The notes under the pieces are model-generated. The model saw only the letters and a program-made list of their open reading frames with translations. It ran no database searches and was not told the DNA's origin. The position numbers and the translations under genes were made by a program. From CAZFQG01 sp964520785 (GTDB taxonomy: Bacteria > Planctomycetota > Planctomycetia > Pirellulales > Thermoguttaceae), in NCBI GenBank assembly GCA_964520785.1, contig CAZFQG010000190.1, positions 1 to 12,227 on the forward strand: a DNA stretch of 12,227 nt, read 5' to 3'. This document shows positions 7,554 to 12,227 of this stretch, piece after piece; position 1 is the first letter of the stretch; the number at the start of each line of letters is the position of its first letter.

Positions 7554-7560
7554 TAGGAGG
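7554..7560 (+). promoter_or_regulatory. Ribosome binding site fixing a GTG start
   Basis: TAGGAGG is a near-perfect Shine-Dalgarno sequence, 7 bases before GTG 7568. It decides this start over an in-frame ATG at 7517. Confidence 0.8.
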
Positions 7561-7567
7561 ATCGGCC

Positions 7568-7819
7568 GTGAACGTGCGTATAGGGGAAAACCTCGACATT
7601 GTCGAAGGACAGGAAGACCGGGAACGCGCCGCGGCGGCGAAGGCCCGGAGATTGAAACGATTCTTGGGAATCCGATTCGATTGCTGCGGCGTCTACGGGC
7701 GGGCATACCTCAACCGCCAGGGGACTGCCTACGAGGCTCGCTGCCCCAAGTGCATGCGCCTCACGACATTCCGTGTCGGCGAGGGGGGAACGGACGCGCG
7801 CTTCTTCACGGTCCGCTGA
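7568..7819 (+). CDS. Conserved small Cys-rich protein (planctomycete type, function unknown)
   Basis: 83 residues from GTG 7568, which has a strong Shine-Dalgarno site. An ATG at 7517 would add 17 unlikely residues. The N-terminal 30 residues are charged (IGENLDIVEGQEDRER, then an Ala/Lys/Arg helix). The C-terminal half has C39-C40 in FDCCGVYGRAYLNRQGTAYE and C59/C62 in RCPKCM, giving CC, an 18-residue gap, then CPxC. This fits a small zinc ribbon. The end reads GEGGTDARFFTVR. I recall near-identical short proteins across planctomycetes, always hypothetical. A nucleic-acid or protein-binding role would fit a zinc ribbon but is inference. No signal peptide is present, so it should be cytoplasmic. 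It is divergent from the barrel gene, and the palindrome at 7467-7503 lies 64 bases upstream. Confidence 0.8.
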   Translation: MNVRIGENLDIVEGQEDRERAAAAKARRLKRFLGIRFDCCGVYGRAYLNRQGTAYEARCPKCMRLTTFRVGEGGTDARFFTVR

Positions 7820-7879
7820 GCTTGTTTGACCCCATTTCGCGGCGGCAATCTTCAAGGGGAGGTCCGACTCTTTCCACGT

Positions 7880-7908
7880 TTCGCCTTCCAATCATTTTTG
7901 CGTATAAT
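7880..7908 (+). promoter_or_regulatory. Candidate promoter upstream of the first signal peptidase gene
   Basis: A perfect TATAAT lies at 7903-7908, 45 bases before the GTG start. With a 17-base spacer the -35 would be TTCGCC (7880-7885), a poor match. The AT-rich stretch just before the -10 stands out from its GC-rich surroundings. Confidence 0.4.
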
Positions 7909-7953
7909 TGCAGGAGATTTTCAGCATTGCGTTCTCCCCAGGACATTTGAACC

Positions 7954-9318
7954 GTGGATTTCTTCCGTCGCGTCGCGGATGTTTTGTCGCTTCTACTTAT
8001 TCTGGGGCTTCTATGTGAAACTTGGCTTGTGGGGGGAATTATTTACCCTTATAGAGTAGTTGGGGGTTCTATGGCGAATGCGTTGCTCGGGCCCCACCAT
8101 GAAGTCGTTTGCCCTCACTGCGACTCTCGGTTCTTGGTAGACTTCGAGGTCGTCTCCCAGGGCCGTCGGCTCTTCTGCCCAGGCTGCGAACGGCCCATCC
8201 CCAGCGCGGAGGGACAAACGAACGCCATTTCGGAACGACTACCCGGAGACCGCGTTTTTCTGGCCCGAATCCCTGGGGTTGACGGCGTCGACTCACTAAA
8301 GCGATGGGATCTGATGGTGTTTCGGCATCCGGAACGGTCTCGAGAACTCGTGATCAAAAGGATCGTAGGACTACCGGGGGAGCAAATTCGAATCCAGGAC
8401 GGGGATGTCTTCGCGAACGGCCGGATTGTTCAAAAATCGCTGCGGCAGTTTTTGGCGATGTCCGTACCGGTAGAGACCCCATGCTGTCCCTCGCCCGGAG
8501 GATGGGCACCTATGAGAGAGACAAGTCGCTGGATAGCGGAAGGCAGCCGGGTCCTTCGCCTCGTTCAGGCGGCCGGGCACGCCTCGCTTGGAACCGACTG
8601 GATTGCATTCGGCATTGACTGCGGAAATACGCCGAGAATTCCTGATTTGTTGCATTACAACCTCGGGATTCCCCGGCGAATCGAAACAATCAATGAAGTT
8701 CCCGATTTTGGAGTCAACTGGACGATATCCGAAACTTCAAATACAGGTATGTTTCTTGTTCAGCTCAATTCTCGACATGACCGTTTCGAGCTTCAGGTGG
8801 ATTGGACCTTTCGTGAAATTCGTCTTCTCCATTCGGGAAATGTGGTTGATCGCATGGCGATTGGCGGAGAGAGCCAACCCCCACTAAGGATGGTGTTAGC
8901 GGTTTGCGACCACCAGGTATTCTTTTCGTTGAATGGCCGAATATTGTTTAAGCACCGCTACGTTCCCCTTCATGAGTCCGGCATCAGACCCCGGTTCGCG
9001 GTCGGTTTTGGCGGAGAATCTCTGACGTGTTTGCTAAGGGACGTCCGAGTCTTCCGTGACCTTTTTTACACTTCCCCCCCATTTACCCAAACCGCTTGGG
9101 GGTTTGGAAGTCCAACCTTTTTGAGTCCGGATTCGTATTACTGTTTGGGGGACAACGGAATCGTCTCCGAAGATAGCCGGTCCTGGAGTGGCGGGCCCGC
9201 AATCCCGGCATCGCTGATACTAGGCCGCCCGGTGGCGGCCGTGACATGGCATCGGTCCGTCGCGCGAAGCCGTCTTATCCCTGTTCCTAGAATTCCCTTC
9301 GTCCGCTATATTTACTAG
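7954..9318 (+). CDS. Signal peptidase I paralogue with zinc-ribbon-like and LamG-like inserts
   Basis: A 454-residue protein from GTG, with AGGA 10 bases upstream. Signal peptidase I cleaves signal peptides from exported proteins on the outer face of the inner membrane. One N-terminal helix spans about residues 9-31. The catalytic Ser is S39 in YRVVGGSM and the general-base Lys is K135 in VIKRIVGLPGE. The box near the C terminus is GDN (399-401), then SEDSRSW. The usual MxPT after the Ser is replaced by MANAL. Two inserts are unusual. C53, C56, C75 and C78 (CPHC, 18 residues, CPGC) form a zinc-ribbon-like motif just after the Ser. Residues of about 160-390 separate the Lys from the GDN box and include a beta-rich block (245-375) resembling a ConA/LamG sandwich, closing with RDVRVFRDLFYTS. 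Typical signal peptidases I are about 200-330 residues. It is the more diverged of two adjacent paralogues, and its substrates are unknown. Confidence 0.85.
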   Translation: MDFFRRVADVLSLLLILGLLCETWLVGGIIYPYRVVGGSMANALLGPHHEVVCPHCDSRFLVDFEVVSQGRRLFCPGCERPIPSAEGQTNAISERLPGDRVFLARIPGVDGVDSLKRWDLMVFRHPERSRELVIKRIVGLPGEQIRIQDGDVFANGRIVQKSLRQFLAMSVPVETPCCPSPGGWAPMRETSRWIAEGSRVLRLVQAAGHASLGTDWIAFGIDCGNTPRIPDLLHYNLGIPRRIETINEVPDFGVNWTISETSNTGMFLVQLNSRHDRFELQVDWTFREIRLLHSGNVVDRMAIGGESQPPLRMVLAVCDHQVFFSLNGRILFKHRYVPLHESGIRPRFAVGFGGESLTCLLRDVRVFRDLFYTSPPFTQTAWGFGSPTFLSPDSYYCLGDNGIVSEDSRSWSGGPAIPASLILGRPVAAVTWHRSVARSRLIPVPRIPFVRYIY

Positions 9319-9509
9319 AACAATTTGACGGAGGGCCCGGTTTTGCGCCACCCAGTGGTGGCATATGCGCTTTGGTGGACAAGATTCCGTGGTTTTCCGC
9401 AACAACAATACAGGTGCCGGATCGTTCCGGAAACCAAGGCTTCGCCTAAAAGAATTGCGTCAATCGCTGGAGTTGCTCGGACTCGATCGCCGGGTCCTGA
9501 AGGTTTGTA

Positions 9510-11276
9510 ATGTCAAAACGAAAAAAGAGAACGCCCGTGTCTACCGCGACCGCCTTCGGGCCGACCGGGGATTCGTCCGGGCCGAAGAACACCTCGACCT
9601 CTTCGCGGACCGGGGGGCAATCGGATGGCTGGTTGACACAGGCCGGAATCCGCGAGACGATCGAGTCGATCGCCATTGCGTTGATCCTGGCGTTCGTATT
9701 CCGAACGTTCGAAGCGGAGGCGTTCGTGATTCCTACGGGTTCAATGGCGCCCACGCTTATGGGGCGGCACAAGGATTTGACCTGTCCGAAGTGTGGATAC
9801 GCCTTTCAGGCGAGTGCCAGCAGTGAAGTCGACCCGGACACCGGTAGGCGGACCAATAGCATGGTAGACCAATGCCGGTGCCCGATGTGCCGTTATCCGA
9901 TTCGTGTCAGCCCTCCCAATCCGCAACACGAGAATTATGCATCGTACAACGGTGACCGGATTCTCGTCGCCAAATTTCCGTACCGATTTACGGAGCCGCG
10001 AAGATGGGACGTCGTCGTCTTCAAGTATCCCGAACAAGCGAGAACGAACTACATCAAGCGGCTGGTTGGATTACCGGGGGAAACAGTTAAGGTTTTTCGG
10101 GGCGATATTTACATCAAGAAGCCCGGTGAGGATTCTTTTACGATCGCTCGAAAAGCGGACCGGCAATTGGAGGCGGTATTGCAGCCGGTTTATGACGACG
10201 CCTACATCGGTCCGCTCGTAGCGGAGGGTGGTTGGCCCCAGAGATGGACGAGTGAACCGCCGGAGGGATGGACGCCGGGAGACGAAGGGCGTGCTTTCAG
10301 GACGGATGGGACCTCCGCGAGTCCGGCGTGGTTGCGCTATAGGCATTTCGTTCCTACTTCGTCGGATTGGCAGGAGGCGGAAGACGGCGGGTCTCTGGCG
10401 GATCGGCCGCATCGGCCTCAATTGATTTCCGATTACTGCGCTTACAACACGTCCGACTATTCTCGGCACGGTGTTTTGGCCTATCCGAACCGCGCTCCAC
10501 CGGCCACCTTGGGGCTGGGGTATCACTGGGTCGGCGACCTCGCTCTGGATTTCACGCTGGAGGTTCTCGAGGACGGCGGCACGGCCGTTGTCCAGTTGGT
10601 TGAAGGAGGACGCGTTTTCGAGTGCGTCTTGGATGTCACTACCGGAGAGGCCACTCTCTCAATCGACGGTGAGACGGGATATCGGCCGACGGCGAAGACC
10701 GCGGTCCGCGGACCTGGAAAATACCGAATCATGTTTTCCAACATTGACGACGAACTCCGCCTCTGGGTGGACGGCCGGAAGGTCGTGTTCGATTCGGCGA
10801 CCACTTATCCTCCGTTGGAAAACACGAAGCCCACCGAAGCCGATTTGTCGCCGGCCGGAATCGCATCGGAGGGTGCCGCGATTCAAGTTAGTCAGCTCCG
10901 CATCCGTCGCGATATTTACTACATCTCCGCGAGGGGTAATAACGGTATGATGTTGCTCGACTACGACCCGCGCCCTTTGAACCTCGAAGACGAACGGGCG
11001 CTGGCCGCTTTCATGCAAGACCCCGGTCTATGGCGGAAGGTCGAGTACAATTCGGAGGAGTTCCCGCTTCAGGAGGATCAGTTCTTCATGCTTGGTGACA
11101 ACAGCGCCGCCAGCAAGGACAGCCGGCTGTGGGGAGACGAGTACTTCGTCGACCGCGACCTGCTCATCGGCAAAGCGGTCTTCATCTATTGGCCCCATAG
11201 TTGGCACCGCATCCCCGGACTCAACATTCCGTTTCCTTTCTTCCCCAATTTCGCGCGAATGGAAATCGTGCGTTAA
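9510..11276 (+). CDS. lepB: Signal peptidase I with zinc-ribbon-like and LamG-like inserts
   Basis: 588 residues from ATG, with GAAGG 6 bases upstream. A polar basic N-terminal tail of about 45 residues precedes one membrane helix (about 51-66). Catalytic residues are intact: S78 in FVIPTGSMAPTL, K183 in YIKRLVGLPGE, and GDNSAASKDSRLWG at 529-542. The domain order matches the upstream paralogue. Five cysteines (C92, C95, C122, C124, C127) lie directly after the Ser box, in CPKC and CRCPMC, and look metal-binding. A 340-residue insert follows the Lys, with a beta-sandwich-like part at about 333-475 (WVGDLALDFTLEV, LRLWVDGRKVVFD, SQLRIRRDIYYIS) resembling ConA/LamG domains. Its canonical SGSMxPT-type box suggests this is the general leader peptidase of the pair. 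It lies 191 bases after the paralogue and only 18 bases before the LptB-type gene, so co-transcription with lptB is likely. Confidence 0.92.
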   Translation: MSKRKKRTPVSTATAFGPTGDSSGPKNTSTSSRTGGQSDGWLTQAGIRETIESIAIALILAFVFRTFEAEAFVIPTGSMAPTLMGRHKDLTCPKCGYAFQASASSEVDPDTGRRTNSMVDQCRCPMCRYPIRVSPPNPQHENYASYNGDRILVAKFPYRFTEPRRWDVVVFKYPEQARTNYIKRLVGLPGETVKVFRGDIYIKKPGEDSFTIARKADRQLEAVLQPVYDDAYIGPLVAEGGWPQRWTSEPPEGWTPGDEGRAFRTDGTSASPAWLRYRHFVPTSSDWQEAEDGGSLADRPHRPQLISDYCAYNTSDYSRHGVLAYPNRAPPATLGLGYHWVGDLALDFTLEVLEDGGTAVVQLVEGGRVFECVLDVTTGEATLSIDGETGYRPTAKTAVRGPGKYRIMFSNIDDELRLWVDGRKVVFDSATTYPPLENTKPTEADLSPAGIASEGAAIQVSQLRIRRDIYYISARGNNGMMLLDYDPRPLNLEDERALAAFMQDPGLWRKVEYNSEEFPLQEDQFFMLGDNSAASKDSRLWGDEYFVDRDLLIGKAVFIYWPHSWHRIPGLNIPFPFFPNFARMEIVR

Positions 11277-11294
11277 ACGAAGGATCATCTCATC

Positions 11295-12143
11295 ATGACG
11301 ATGCTCAGGACCGAAGGATTGGTTAAGATATATGGCAAGCGCCACGTCGTCGACGGCGTCAACTTCGAAGTCCAACGGGGTGAAATCGTCGGCCTTCTCG
11401 GCCCCAACGGGGCCGGAAAGACGACCAGCTTCCGCATGACCTGCGGAATGATCGAGCCGAACGCCGGCAAGGTCTTCATGGGGGAGCAGGACGTGACGAA
11501 CTGGCCCATGTACCGCCGGGCACGGGACGGGCACATGGGCTACCTCGCCCAGGAGTCGAGCGTCTTCCGCAAGCTCACCGTCGAAAAGAACTTGTTGGGC
11601 GTGATGGAACTCCTCGGCGTCTCCCGCAAGGAGCGCCGGCGGCGGTGCGACGAACTGCTCGAACACTTCGACATCGCGCGCCTCCGCAAGGCGACCGCCA
11701 TGTCCCTCTCCGGCGGCGAACGCCGGCGTCGGGAAATCGCCCGGGCCCTCGTCTCCGACCCCCATATCATGCTTCTGGACGAGCCGTTCACGGGGATCGA
11801 TCCCGTGACGATCGCCAGCATCCAGAAGATCATCCAACGGCTCCGCGACGAACAGAACATCGCCATTCTCATCACGGATCACCAAGTCCGCGAGACGTTG
11901 CAGATTACGGACCGCAGCTATGTCATCCGCGCCGGCCGGGTTCTGTGCCACGGCAGCCCCGACGAAGTACTCGCCAACCCGGAAGCCCGGAAGTACTACT
12001 TCGGCGAAGACATGGACATCGGTCGTCGGACACCGGCATCTCAAACCGAGAACGTCATTCCTCCTCCGCATGCGCCGCCGCGGTCCACGCTCTCCGGAAT
12101 GATCATCCCCCACCGGGCCCGCGAGCGGTCGGACCTCGATTAG
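11295..12143 (+). CDS. lptB: LptB-type ABC transporter ATPase (LPS export)
   Basis: A 282-residue cytoplasmic ATPase. Walker A is GPNGAGKTT (36-44), the Q-loop is Q86 in GYLAQE, the signature is LSGGE (138-142), Walker B is IMLLDE (158-163) and the switch His is H196 in ITDHQVRET. EARKYYFGEDM (230-240) is the usual LptB ending. LptB with LptF and LptG extracts lipopolysaccharide from the inner membrane and drives it to LptD. The family is normally about 240 residues. Here a further 42-residue tail, rich in Pro, Arg and Ser, is added and is not recognised. The start has AAGGA 10 bases upstream. ATG 11301, two codons later, is an alternative. The gene follows lepB by 18 bases, probably in one operon. 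LptF and LptG are not in the window. A branched-chain amino-acid ATPase (LivF-like) is the closest alternative, but the YFGED ending and the overall sequence favour LptB. Confidence 0.9.
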   Translation: MTMLRTEGLVKIYGKRHVVDGVNFEVQRGEIVGLLGPNGAGKTTSFRMTCGMIEPNAGKVFMGEQDVTNWPMYRRARDGHMGYLAQESSVFRKLTVEKNLLGVMELLGVSRKERRRRCDELLEHFDIARLRKATAMSLSGGERRRREIARALVSDPHIMLLDEPFTGIDPVTIASIQKIIQRLRDEQNIAILITDHQVRETLQITDRSYVIRAGRVLCHGSPDEVLANPEARKYYFGEDMDIGRRTPASQTENVIPPPHAPPRSTLSGMIIPHRARERSDLD

Positions 12144-12227
12144 CCGATCGTATAAGGTTCCCGCTGCCGGCGGCTTCGCATCGCGTCCGCCTCCGCATCG
12201 CCGACGATCCGTTCTGCCTCGGGATCC
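12140..12227 (-). CDS. Partial minus-strand gene, C-terminal end, convergent with lptB
   Basis: On the minus strand, a frame open from the window edge runs 28 codons (starting DPEAERIVGDAEADAMR and ending YTIG) to a TAA at 12140-12142, overlapping the lptB stop by four bases. Its codons favour G in the first position and G/C in the third, like real genes nearby. A short convergent overlap of this kind is common in compact genomes. The piece is too short to identify and the other two minus-strand frames are also open, so the call is tentative. Confidence 0.35.
   Translation of the reverse strand, partial: DPEAERIVGDAEADAMRSRRQREPYTIG

Noticed and set aside
7474..7950. A 158-codon plus frame covering the small Cys-rich gene
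   Set aside because: It runs in a different frame from the 83-residue protein, which has a strong ribosome binding site and conserved motifs. The product is Arg/Pro-rich, typical of a shadow.
9365..9826. A 153-codon plus frame starting between the signal peptidase genes
   Set aside because: Most of it overlaps lepB in another frame. The non-overlapping part has no clear ribosome binding site or domain.
11028..12113. A 361-codon open frame on the minus strand over the lptB gene
   Set aside because: It is antisense to lptB, which has every ABC ATPase motif. The product is low-complexity Asp/Val/Gly-rich, as expected for a shadow.

Overview
The window looks like a piece of a Planctomycetota chromosome. 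This rests on gene content recognised from memory, not on a search: two oversized signal peptidases I with an inserted lectin-like domain, an 83-residue Cys-rich protein of a type I associate with planctomycetes, a beta-barrel protein ending in PWNPGIHYW, a dockerin-like PEP-CTERM protein, and an LptB-type ATPase directly behind a signal peptidase. Coding GC is moderately high, and GTG starts and weak Shine-Dalgarno sites are present. I cannot resolve the order or genus.

Layout, left to right. Bases 1-228 hold the C-terminal end of a membrane protein (+), perhaps a sugar ABC permease. At 446-4552 is a 1368-residue autotransporter (+) with a signal peptide, RTX-like glycine/aspartate repeats, an 18/19-residue alternating repeat block and a C-terminal barrel ending in Phe. 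Next is a 303-base gap with a candidate promoter and a 12-bp palindrome. A 197-residue exported protein follows (4856-5449, +), with two EF-hand-like dockerin loops and a PEP-CTERM tail, closed by a strong intrinsic terminator (5489-5526). A stand-alone receiver-domain response regulator lies at 5699-6097 (+). A beta-barrel outer-membrane protein lies on the minus strand (6241-7320, possibly starting further upstream). Its promoter region at 7461-7503 carries a large imperfect palindrome shared with the divergent 83-residue protein (7568-7819, +).

The right third holds two signal peptidase I paralogues (7954-9318 and 9510-11276, +). Each has an intact Ser/Lys dyad, four or five cysteines forming a zinc-ribbon-like insert just after the catalytic Ser, and a long insert containing a ConA/LamG-like beta-sandwich between the catalytic Lys and the conserved GDN..DSR box. 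The second is followed after 18 bases by an LptB-type ABC ATPase (11295-12143, +), probably as one operon. The last 88 bases appear to be the C-terminal end of a convergent minus-strand gene overlapping the lptB stop.

Taken together, the window is about the cell envelope: export and maturation (two signal peptidases), LPS transport energy (LptB), two barrel proteins, and a PEP-CTERM surface protein that would need an exosortase encoded elsewhere. The most unusual item is the signal peptidase pair, with apparent metal-binding and lectin-like domains on the non-cytoplasmic side of the membrane. No mobile element, CRISPR array, tRNA or rRNA was seen.
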